Positions 54,826 through 64,000 of a stretch of DNA of 64,000 nucleotides are shown here, piece by piece (the first letter of the stretch is position 1; each line of letters starts with the position of its first letter). Under the pieces are notes generated by a model. It searched no databases. It was not told the DNA's origin and worked only from the letters and a program-made list of their open reading frames with translations. The translations under genes were made by a program, and so were the position numbers. This DNA is from Entamoeba invadens IP1 (taxonomy: Eukaryota; Evosea; Mastigamoebida; Endamoebidae). The stretch spans positions 77,369 to 141,368 of the forward strand of contig NW_004443623.1 in the NCBI RefSeq assembly GCF_000330505.1, given 5' to 3'.

Positions 54826-55755
54826 TTAGGTTTCAAACGTATCATTTTGAGAATCATTTACTTCACTTTCAACATCTTTGATTTTACCCGCCCATCTCGA
54901 GTATATGTCGAAGCAAAATTTTTTATCCCCAAAATTTAGTTCGAAAGGTTGGAAAGAAGTAACAGAAATTGCACCATATACATTTTCGAATTCAACATGT
55001 TGCGAATACACCAACTCACCATTTATTGTGTAAAACATTTTTAAAGTTGTTGGGTAAAACCCACACCCTATGATGACTTCGTGATTTTCAATTTTTCCAT
55101 ATGATAAGAGTTGTTTCACACTTTCCCCACTCGAATTGTACACTTTTCCATCATCTGAGCAATATCCCACACTTCCTTCATCTAATCCAAGATGACTCTA
55201 TTTATTATATATGTTATAAATAATAATAATATTATTAGGTATAATAATGAACCTTACTTATGCAAAGTTGTGATTAATAGATAAATCGTTAAATAAACGT
55301 AATTTTAAATTAAATTTATTTATTTGTTTAAAGAATTTCGATCTATATATCCACATTTTGGTAAAACATAATTAGTATCAATTAATAGAACAAACATTAT
55401 TGCAATTATCAAAAAATGAAATATCACAAATGCCGATAGACATGAGAACTTTGTAATTAACAATAATTTCAAAATAAAAAATTGGAATAATACATTTTTC
55501 TGATATATCATTGTGGAAAAACAACGAATTATCCGTTGTTTTAAGATCAGTCCAACATAAACTCGAACAAATATAACTCACTTTCCACATATCCAAATTT
55601 TCTTTTACTCTTTGAATCGTATTGTTTACAATTTGAATGTCTGAACTCATATTCATCATATACCCCATAGCTTTATGTAAATTTTTACTTTTATCATGTA
55701 CTTTATATTGAATTAAGTATGACCATATATTATTAAAACGCTGTTTTATGTACAT
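54826..55755 (-). CDS. SPRY-domain protein, two exons
   Basis: Exon 1 runs 55755-55396 (120 codons) and exon 2 runs 55197-54826 (123 codons plus stop). The 198-nt intron (55395-55198) begins GTTTGT and ends TAG, the borders typical of Entamoeba introns, and both exons join in phase 0. Without splicing exon 1 stops shortly after and the SPRY fold is cut in two. The joined protein is 243 aa. Its second half is SPRY-like: IFYFEIIVNYKVLMSIGICD, GLDEGSVGYCSDDGKVYNSS, HEVIIGCGFYPTTLKMFYTI with NGELVYSQ, and FELNFGDKKFCFD. SPRY domains bind protein partners. No other domain is visible in the helical N-terminus. Partner unknown. Confidence 0.78.
55198..55395 (-). other. Intron of the SPRY-domain gene
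   Basis: 198 nt with 5' GTTTGT and 3' TAG on the minus strand. It is strongly AT-rich and has stops in all minus frames. Removal joins ...SFFDNCNN to SHLGLDEG... in phase 0. Confidence 0.75.
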
Positions 55756-55971
55756 TTAAACAACGTTTTAATGTTTGTTTATATATAATATTAATATATA
55801 TAACATACAACTTGAATAAGTATATTAAAAAACACCAATCATACATTATTAAACATTTTTCTTTTTAAATTAAAAAGGATAAATAAAATAATTTATGTTT
55901 TAATGTGTCAATTATTCTATAAAAATGTATGTGTAATTAACCTTATTAGATTTGTTGAATAACATATAATA

Positions 55972-57450
55972 TTAAGATATATATAACAAACACAAATAAT
56001 CATTTGGCTCATCCAAATTGGCTATTTTTGGGAGTAATGTAGAAGGGAAGTGTATTGAAGTACTTTCAAGTCGTTTAAAATTTGCAATATCAATTCCACA
56101 GAATTCAAACGGGGATATTTTGTTTTGAATATAATCTTTATTTTCATAAAAAAATAAATTGTGACAATTATTGATAACAACATTTTTGTTGAAAAAAGAT
56201 ACACTTTCAAATGCACAATTATTTGAATCAATGATCCCAAAATATTTTATGTCTGTTATTTTTACGTAAATATCAATGTCCTTTGAATTTTTTATTATTA
56301 ACTCATCTAAACTCGAGTCTTCACTTTCCAATTCAAAATCAATGCAATTTACAAAAGCGACACTTTTCAATAATTTTGCGTTTTTCAATTCAATTCTAAA
56401 AATACAACAATTCGAGAAAACAAAATTTTGAAGATTATCAAAACAGTTTTTTAATTCGACCATATTCGAATTATTTATTTCAAAAATTTCGACGTATTGA
56501 AAATTTGCATTTAAACATATAAAATCCGTTTCTTGATTATTATTTAACCGAATGGAAATCTTTTCAACACAATTTGGAATCTCCCAGAGACTCTGTTTTT
56601 CTTCTTCAAATGTTTCTTTGAGTGTTCCACTATTTAAAAAAGTCACTAAAATTTCTTTGCAGTACGTTTGAGTGATTAATGTGTTGTATTTCTGGCAATC
56701 AAGTGTGTTGTCTATATAAATACCCTGCTCGTCGACATAGAGTTTATCAGATAAGTAATTACATTGATTTTTGACAATAGAAGTGTAGTAATAGTTAATA
56801 CCATTAAAGACTTCCAAACTCTTTTTATTGATTCTGTGTTCGTTGGCCATAAACACTATTTCAGTGAACCCGTTTTGTGGGACGTATTTCTTTAATTTGG
56901 TGATGAGCTTAAGTTCTGCGTCTTCGTATAAATTGGGATCCGAATCAATTTCAATTATATATGGAAAGTGGACGTTTAATTCAGTGCCGTTCGAAGTGTA
57001 TAACTTAAAAAATTCGACAACTGGTTTTAAGTCTCCACGGACTTTTCTTAAAGAATTAAAATGTTTGGCATTGTCCATAAAAAATTTGCAAGTTGGTTCG
57101 TATTTATCATTTTCAATATACAAACCGATATAATAAATTTTACTCAAAATTTGTCGTATTTCATCTTTTTTCGTCTTTACAAAAGAATTGAAATTGGGAC
57201 ATCGGATGTTTTTAACGGATGAAAATATTTGCAGATCAAAAAAGTCGAAATAAAAACAGTTCACAGTTTCGGGGTGGAAATGACGAAAAAATGATCGAAT
57301 GTTGTCGACAGAAATATACCACGGGTTTATGTGTAACATTTTTAAGGATTCAAGACATCGTTTTGACACCAATAGAAACGTGTAAGTATCTGTATATGTA
57401 TTAAGATTGAGAGCTATTTTCATTAAATAAAAGGGCTCAAGACGTATCAT
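55972..57450 (-). CDS. F-box-like/leucine-rich-repeat-like protein
   Basis: Protein of 492 aa starting MIRLEPFYLMKIALNLNTYT and continuing DTYTFLLVSKRCLESLKMLH, an F-box-like helical start found in a large Entamoeba family. The rest consists of irregular beta-strand/Asn/Leu/Ile-rich repeats (for example FVFSNCCIFRIELKNAKLLK, then SVAFVNCIDFELESEDSSL) that look like degenerate LRR units. No signal peptide or membrane segment, so probably cytosolic or nuclear. By analogy with F-box proteins it could present substrates to an SCF-type ubiquitin ligase; this is inference. The ATG at 57450 is supported by the conserved start. Confidence 0.72.
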   Translation of the reverse strand: MIRLEPFYLMKIALNLNTYTDTYTFLLVSKRCLESLKMLHINPWYISVDNIRSFFRHFHPETVNCFYFDFFDLQIFSSVKNIRCPNFNSFVKTKKDEIRQILSKIYYIGLYIENDKYEPTCKFFMDNAKHFNSLRKVRGDLKPVVEFFKLYTSNGTELNVHFPYIIEIDSDPNLYEDAELKLITKLKKYVPQNGFTEIVFMANEHRINKKSLEVFNGINYYYTSIVKNQCNYLSDKLYVDEQGIYIDNTLDCQKYNTLITQTYCKEILVTFLNSGTLKETFEEEKQSLWEIPNCVEKISIRLNNNQETDFICLNANFQYVEIFEINNSNMVELKNCFDNLQNFVFSNCCIFRIELKNAKLLKSVAFVNCIDFELESEDSSLDELIIKNSKDIDIYVKITDIKYFGIIDSNNCAFESVSFFNKNVVINNCHNLFFYENKDYIQNKISPFEFCGIDIANFKRLESTSIHFPSTLLPKIANLDEPNDYLCLLYIS

Positions 57451-59488
57451 TATTATTATTATTTTTAAAGATGTGTGTTGTTAATCAAGTTTACATTTTT
57501 AATACATGGTAGTGAATAGTTATTAAAAGTTATTCTATAATCGTCGTTTTTCAATTTTAAATATCATGTTTTTGATCAACAAAAACCATTTTATTAAATT
57601 TTAATTAAAACTATGTTTTTAGATGAAAATAAGTATAATATATCAGAAAAATTAGTTAAACACAATATAATTATTATTTCTTTTTTTTTTACCATTTATG
57701 AGTTTATATTTAATTCCCATTTTTTAGACAAGTAGTTTGGCGTTTTTTTTTGCAAAAAAACGTTTAAAATAATGACTTAAGTTTAAAAACTATTTTTTTG
57801 AAATAAAATCAATACATCACAAAAATAGTATCTCTAAGAAATAAATTTTTTCAAAAGTGAACAATTTAAATCAATTAATAACATCATTGGAAATAATTAT
57901 TTTACATTATTTAACATATTATTTAACATAAATTATAATGTATTTAACTGGATATGTCATTTTAATTGTAAGTTTTTTATGCAAATCGAAATACCATTTC
58001 CATTTGTTTTTTTATTTTAATTTTAATTAATGTAATACATATGTTAAAAATAACATATATTATGTGACATATTCTATTTGATCGTTTTAGTAATACTTTA
58101 TGTAATGTAATCAGGGTTTTTCAAGTTCCAGTTTTTTGTTTAAGACGTGGCAAAAAATAAAAAATATCACATAAAACTTATCTTTTTCAGTTAAAAAATT
58201 TAAACCAATTCATTTTCAATTACAAATCAAAATGGTAAACACGTGGCTGAAAAATATAAAACGACACTTAAATCAAAATTATTTGACTTTTAACCTTAAC
58301 TATTCTAGTCAAAGTTTTTCAAGCCATAATAAATTTTATTTCAATAAAAATAAAAACAATAAAGTCACTGTAACATTATAATCTGTTTTAAAGTTGCGTT
58401 TTTTAAATAATGTGATTAATGTTACAACTCAAACTATATGAATAAAAATTTTAACAACGAATTCATAATTTATTTAAAAAATCAAAATTAAACACTTTAT
58501 TATTTAAAAAACAATATCAGATGACTTTTTGAATATATAACCTTAATAAATCAATTCTTTGCATGATCAAATCGAGTTTTTTGGAAACCGTTATTCTTAG
58601 CTTATTTGCTAAAAACACGTGGAAAGTATCCGGATTATATTTGGAATATAAAAAATGTTCAGTTATTTTCTTGTTTTTTAAATTTTAAACGATTATTTGT
58701 GTATTTATTTTATTTACGCAAAAGTGGCAACTGTGACAATTATTAAGAACAAATTCATGTTTGTCAAATAATCACATTTCAACAACAAATAATACAAAAG
58801 GTTTTATATTTAACAACGATTGTTGTACTCAAAAATCATTTAACAACGACACGTTTCTTTTTCGATTAAGATAATAAGTTTGTAACAACACATTTGTTGA
58901 AAGTGTATTGATTCAAAGATTGTCTAAATATTATTTGTAAATATCAATAAAAACATTGATTAACATATGAAACTTATCAAGAATATCAACACGATGAAAA
59001 AGTTGAATTATATGTTTACTTTTCGAAATATTATTTAAAAAGATATTATATCAAATCATTACAATCGGTTGTTAAAAAATATAGAGTGTTTATAATAAAT
59101 GTAGTGTTATTTAGTCTCTTTACAACGTTGATATTGTAACTAAAATAAATACACCCACTTAACAATATCTTAAATGGTTTGAAAAATAAGTCTTAAATGT
59201 CGTTTTGTTTTTTAGAAAATAAAAAAATGAAGAAACAAAGGTATTTTGCCTTTTTTCTATTTTTCGGCATAAACACAATATCTTTTACAAGTTTGTTGAA
59301 TTTTTAGTTTTTTTTGAAAACCATCCTGGTTTGGTGGACCCCGAATGTAATTCGAATTTTAATCGATAATATGTAAAAAATAAAATGTTATTTATGAGTA
59401 TTATCAATAATATTTTAATCAAAAATTTAAACATTTAATTTATAAAAAATTATATTTTCAATTAAAAGTTTATATTTTAATATAATAA
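57451..59488. other. Intergenic AT-rich stretch
   Basis: About 2 kb of AT-rich sequence between the F-box-like gene and the second copy of the 1.5-kb TIR element. No coding remnant or RNA gene was recognised. Confidence 0.5.
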
Positions 59489-61006
59489 AGGGATTCATGA
59501 GGATTGTTAATTTTTCTGAGGATGGTAAATATCTTAAACATAATTTCTTTCAATTTAGATTTTTTTGCCTAAGATCAAAAAGGTGTATTTTGAAACACGT
59601 GATTTTCTTTAAAAATGCTATTTATGAATTTTTTGAAAGATGATTCTTTCGGTTGATTTTTACAAAAAAATAATCTATTTCTATTTTTTGATTTACCACA
59701 AGACTAACCTTGGTTTATATGAAAACATTTAATTTAATTTAATTTATCGAAAAAGTCGATTTTTTAATCAAAATCACAAAACAAATTAATCTAACAATTT
59801 TTAATCTTTTTCACAAAAAAATGCAATTTATTAAAAATCAATTCATGATATTTCAAACAATAAAAATTGATAGCAAATAACGTATTAATAACGTATACTC
59901 TATGCGATGACAATTTATGTATTTGCGCAAATTCAAAACGCGAGGTTTTGAAGATCGATAAAACAACGATTGATAAATTAAAAAATAAATAAACAAATTT
60001 GTAAAATCATTCTTGTTTTAAACGGTTTTATTTATTTTTATAAACATATACACTCAAGAAATATATGTTTATATTATTTTTTATTATACAATATTAATTT
60101 TCAATAAAAATGTGTTCAATTTATTAATCAATTTTATATATTATTTGGCGTTTTTGTTGTGTTTTGACGATTTTTGATATAATCAATTAACAAAAACCCA
60201 CTTTATAAAAATTCTTTGATAATTTTATTTATAGAATTATAAATCAGAAGTGGCAGTGCTATAAATATATCTGAGGATGGTAAGTCGTGTAACAAACAGA
60301 CATTATCAACACAGACTTAAACATCTAAGAAGTGAAATGACGTGTTCCCATATTCAAAAATATTAACTTACTCAATATACATTTCAGACAAATGTAAAAG
60401 TGTAAACTTTCTATTTCTGTCATCCTCAGAAAACAACTGCCATCCTCAGAACTGTAAATCTGTTTAAAACATAAGTTAATATCAAAATGAAACATTCTTT
60501 TTAAAATATAAACAACATGATTAACTTTGTTATTACAATAAATTTGAATAATTGCATAAATTTCAAAATTATTAATAAATTTGTTTTTTTAAAATTGCAT
60601 TTTTATTAAATCAGTGTTTTCGACTTTTTCAATTTTCATTTTGATAAAAACAATTATCATTTTAAACGTAAATTCAATAAGTATATAATCATAATATGAA
60701 CAAGTTTAATTCATGTTTTGTTATTTCCCGTCTCAAGTTCGCGAGATATAATTATTGTTTTTGTTTACTGATTATCGTAACTTTTTTCGATTGTTTTTAA
60801 TTATTTGGCATTTATGACAAATTATTACCATTATTTAAAATTCGAACTTTGACTCGAAATATTAAGTGTAAATTATAACTTGAATTAATGAGAGTTGGCC
60901 TTATGGGGAACTGAACCTTATGGATTTGTTTTTTGTATCCTCAGAAAAATAATTTTAATAAGGATAGTTTTAATCCTGAGGATACACCTTATCCTCAAGA
61001 AACCCT
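59489..61006 (-). mobile_element. 1.5-kb non-autonomous TIR element, copy 2 (inverted)
   Basis: Same element as at 13140-14686 but in the opposite orientation. Its left end AGGGATTCATGAGGAT equals the right end of copy 1 and its right end mirrors the left end of copy 1. TAA flanks both sides (59486-59488 and 61007-61009). Internal CTGAGGAT motifs and the long central AT-rich segments are conserved, with small indels and substitutions; its length is 1518 bp against 1547 bp. No transposase ORF. Close similarity suggests both copies moved fairly recently. Confidence 0.85.
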
Positions 61007-61009
61007 TAA

Positions 61010-62463
61010 AATATGCTTCTTTTTCACTCAATTGTAAATTTTTAAATGATTGCTAAAAATGAAATATTATATTGATAATTTTAAATAACAAACGTACTTT
61101 TTAAATAATTGGTGAATTTCTATATTATATAATTTCTTGTAAATACAGTTACTCTAAAAGACTTTGCAATATTTTACAACTTGTTCTGAAACGGATTTGA
61201 AATGTTATTATATTTTCAAATTAAATACATTATAATTATTCATTAAAACATCAAATAATATTTTAATGATGTTTTATAAAACAACATTTCTAAAATTGGT
61301 TGTAAAACTTTGATGACTAAAACGATAAAAAAAGCGATTTTTAAATGATGTATTTTTCAAAAAAGATGTTAATATTCGTTTATTGAACAAGAAATTGATA
61401 CAATAACATCTGATAATATATTTATACTAATTATTTTTTTTGTGTTCAAATTATAATAAAATTTGCATTTTTTAATATTTGTCAGCGAAATTATAATTTG
61501 TCGAATTCTCTTATCTTCCCAAGTTTATTTTCTTTGTAACTTCCTGACTTTTATTTTATCAAATTGTTTTTTTGTGATAATATGAAGGAAAAATTGACAA
61601 AAGTTTTACAAAATTAAAATTTAAATCATACCAACAAAAAACAAGCTTAACTTCAAGTTATATAGTAAAAATTACTTTTCTAATTAGTTTTTGAATTAAT
61701 ATTTTAGATGTTTTTTTGTAAACAATTTGCGAAATCTTGTTATTTGTTTTATAACAAATCTAACTCGTAATAATTCGTTTTTAAAGACCGCTCAAAAAGT
61801 AAATTTAAAACATCCAATTATTTTATCTAATTTCACTTTTTAACTGTTACAAAAAGACTTATTGAAACCAAAACATCGTTCTTATTTTGTACATAGTTGG
61901 TCTTAATTAAAACTAAAGATAAATTTACTATTATATCATAAAACGTTGATTTACAAACTAGAAAATATCTATTTTCAAAAACCAAAAGTAGTTTGTAATT
62001 AAATCAATGTAAAACAATATTTTTGATAAATTATTTAAAGTTTTTTTTTCTTATTGGTTTTTGATTTTTTTAATTCATTTTACAAACTGAAAACGGCAAA
62101 AAATAACCGATTAAACAAATGTGAGTCTTTTTAAATTATAACAGATTTAATTCTACAGGATTTACATTAAAAATAAAAAATGGATTAACAATAAATGGTG
62201 TATTGCCAAGTTTTATTATTGTTTATTCTATTATTATTCATTATTAATATTCTTAAATAATAGTGAGTTGTCAAATTAGGAATCATGAAGACTATTTTTA
62301 ACCAATTAAATGAATATTCAGAGTAAAGTATATTACAATCTTTTACTTTCGATCAATTCAACAATTTTATGAAAGAATTATTCTTTTTTAAAATCAAAAC
62401 ATTTATTTTTAATCAATTGAATCATTCCATCAAATTTAAATCGCCAAAAACTATCTAAAATAA
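61010..62463. other. Intergenic AT-rich stretch
   Basis: 5' flank of the secreted-protein gene. AT-rich; no repeat, RNA or gene recognised. Confidence 0.5.
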
Positions 62464-63969
62464 ATGATAGTGTTATTATTCATCGTCTTTTATGTTTCAA
62501 ATAGTGCGAAGTCAATATGTATTAACGACTTTCTTGCGTTCAATTATGAAGATGACCAAACACCAGTTATCAAACGGTATGACTGTTATTTGGATTTACC
62601 TGACCCAATGGTAGTGAAAGGCATCAACAACCAAGCATTATGTTATATCAGTGAGCAGTTTATGTATATGACAAAAGACAATCACACTGTTAATCGGTGT
62701 GGAGAGTATTTACAACTCGTTGGGGCTTATCAAAAACAGGTTTATTGTATGATTGCCGGTTATATGAATGTGTATAAAGAAGGTGTGACTGAATCTCTTG
62801 AAGGAAAATACATCTCTGTCAACTCAAGAATATACAACCAACTCTCTCCAAAAACTAAAGCTAAAAACAATTATGCCTGTCAATTCACGTTTTATTATGT
62901 CTACTTGGATTTGATGATGAACCCTTCTCTTGTAATTGTCGAGAGGAAAAAGAATTCCAATATAGTACAAATCATTAATTGCAACCAAATTATGTTCCAA
63001 ATCAGAATATTATCAGATACCATTGATGAAATGATATACGCCCAGAAAAATGGGCGTTTCGAAGTACCACATTATAAAGGCAATTACACACTGAGAGTCA
63101 TTTCATTTGAAAACAACAAATTGGAACTTAGAGATATCAACTTAAACCAAGGTAATTCCTTTGAATTTAATTCAAAGTTTCCTTCAGAAAAAGACAAGAC
63201 GTGTTATTATGTCGTCAACGATGACGTTTACTCCCCTGAAGAGAAAAATGAGTCTGTTTATTTCTTAAAATGGCACATTTTACAGCCAGATTATGCCATT
63301 AATCTTGTTCAAATGGAAAAGACTCCAGGTGGAATAATATTTGAGCCAACAGATATTGTCAACGGCAAAGGATTTATCTCCATTGGATATGTCTATATCA
63401 CTGAAATGATGCTCGACCAAGACTTTACTCATGTGCAATTTGATATGGAAATGGAAGATACAACAGACTTTGAATTGATTCTGGCAGACTTGGTCTACAA
63501 AACAGATTTTGTCGAATTCACAAATACTTCTTTTGTGTTTGTAGATAAAGACTTGAAGACAAAATACTACAGAACTAACACAAGTGTGTCAATCTTAGCT
63601 TATTTCAAACCAGATAGAAAAGAATTTTCAAATGGAGGTTCAATCAAGTTTTTAATCAATAAAAATTCCTACATTCGATTACAAAGAATAAAACTGTTTA
63701 GATCAAGTCTTGCCAACAATCAATATATTTGCGACGCAAAGTCATTTGATTGTTTTGATACCGAATGCCAAATCACAAACGATTCATATCCACAAGGTAC
63801 TAACACGATTTGGACCGAAAACTGTCGACCAGCTTGTGGGCCTTGCAGAGAAGGCTTTGTATGTACAACTGCCGGAAAGTGTATCAGAGAACCAAACAAT
63901 AATTATAGAAGTGGTCAGATAAAAATACTCACAATTATACTCTCTATAGTAGTTCTTTGTGGACTGTAA
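62464..63969 (+). CDS. Secreted, probably GPI-anchored protein; possibly expansin-like
   Basis: Protein of 501 aa with signal peptide MIVLLFIVFYVSNSAKS and a short hydrophobic C-terminus (IKILTIILSIVVLCGL) that suggests GPI anchoring. Residues ~60-160 (CYISEQFMYM, CGEYLQLVGAYQKQVYCMIA, SVNSRIYNQLSPKTKAKNNY followed by AC) follow the order seen in expansin domain 1: a CGxY strand, a DLS-like ISVNSRIYNQL segment and a Cys before FYYVYLD. Residues ~165-240 (IFQI-like strands, KGNYTLRVISFENNKLELRD) could be expansin domain 2. A beta-rich region (about 255-425) and a Cys-rich module (CDAKSFDCFDTECQ, CGPCREGFVC) follow. The expansin assignment is tentative; the secretion signals are clear. Cyst-wall or food-wall loosening would fit. 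Confidence 0.6.
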   Translation: MIVLLFIVFYVSNSAKSICINDFLAFNYEDDQTPVIKRYDCYLDLPDPMVVKGINNQALCYISEQFMYMTKDNHTVNRCGEYLQLVGAYQKQVYCMIAGYMNVYKEGVTESLEGKYISVNSRIYNQLSPKTKAKNNYACQFTFYYVYLDLMMNPSLVIVERKKNSNIVQIINCNQIMFQIRILSDTIDEMIYAQKNGRFEVPHYKGNYTLRVISFENNKLELRDINLNQGNSFEFNSKFPSEKDKTCYYVVNDDVYSPEEKNESVYFLKWHILQPDYAINLVQMEKTPGGIIFEPTDIVNGKGFISIGYVYITEMMLDQDFTHVQFDMEMEDTTDFELILADLVYKTDFVEFTNTSFVFVDKDLKTKYYRTNTSVSILAYFKPDRKEFSNGGSIKFLINKNSYIRLQRIKLFRSSLANNQYICDAKSFDCFDTECQITNDSYPQGTNTIWTENCRPACGPCREGFVCTTAGKCIREPNNNYRSGQIKILTIILSIVVLCGL

Positions 63970-64000
63970 TTCATTTTTATTCTAAAAGTCTGTTTTATTT

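Noticed and set aside
1..64000. CRISPR arrays, rRNA and tRNA genes
   Set aside because: No regular repeat-spacer pattern, no rRNA-like conserved sequence and no convincing tRNA were seen; CRISPR is not expected in a eukaryote.

Overview
The window looks like an amoebozoan genome of the genus Entamoeba, most probably a DNA-transposon-rich species such as E. invadens. The sequence is very AT-rich and the genes are almost all single-exon. Family-level markers agree: transmembrane kinases (TMKs) with CXXC-rich ectodomains, an actin relic, a TLDc-like coiled-coil family, an F-box/LRR-like protein starting MIRLEPFYLM, a ricin-B-fold lectin, and one intron with the Entamoeba-type GTTTGT...TAG borders. 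Low gene density and several terminal-inverted-repeat elements point to E. invadens rather than E. histolytica. The species call is inference; no search was possible.

Layout. 1-3.2 kb: AT-rich DNA with an actin pseudogene fragment. 3.26-8.5 kb (-): an intact 1745-aa TMK. 8.5-24 kb: a gene graveyard with two Cys-rich surface-protein pseudogenes in opposite orientation, two unidentified degraded genes, a small MITE, a 1.5-kb TIR element with TAA target duplications, and two Tc1/mariner-like elements. 24-32.6 kb: a myristoylated GTPase-like protein, a GPI-anchored GH5 glycosidase, an RRM/CCHC zinc-knuckle protein, and a cluster of small secreted proteins, the last of which is frameshifted. 32.8-34.3 kb: a third mariner-like element. 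34.9-44.4 kb: five plus-strand features in a row, namely a 1292-aa charged Q/N-rich protein, a coiled-coil protein ending in a DnaJ-type C-terminal domain, a 5-bp microsatellite, a beta-trefoil lectin and a secreted poly-Q RNase T2-like protein. 44.6-48.7 kb (-): a second TMK broken by one in-frame TAA. 49.5-50 kb: a Mutator-like element with perfect 10-bp target duplications. 50.6-54.5 kb: a divergent pair of TLDc-like paralogs, the minus-strand copy broken by one in-frame TAA. 54.8-57.5 kb (-): a two-exon SPRY gene and an F-box/LRR-like gene. 59.5-61.0 kb: an inverted second copy of the 1.5-kb TIR element. 62.5-64 kb: a secreted, probably GPI-anchored protein, possibly expansin-like.

The genes do not form an operon or a single pathway. 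Many of the products carry signal peptides (TMKs, GH5, RNase T2-like, small secreted family, expansin-like), so secretion or surface display is the common theme. Three 100-N-type assembly gaps (about 8919-9017, 34374-34473, 49701-49800) limit what can be said nearby. No tRNA, rRNA or CRISPR array was recognised.
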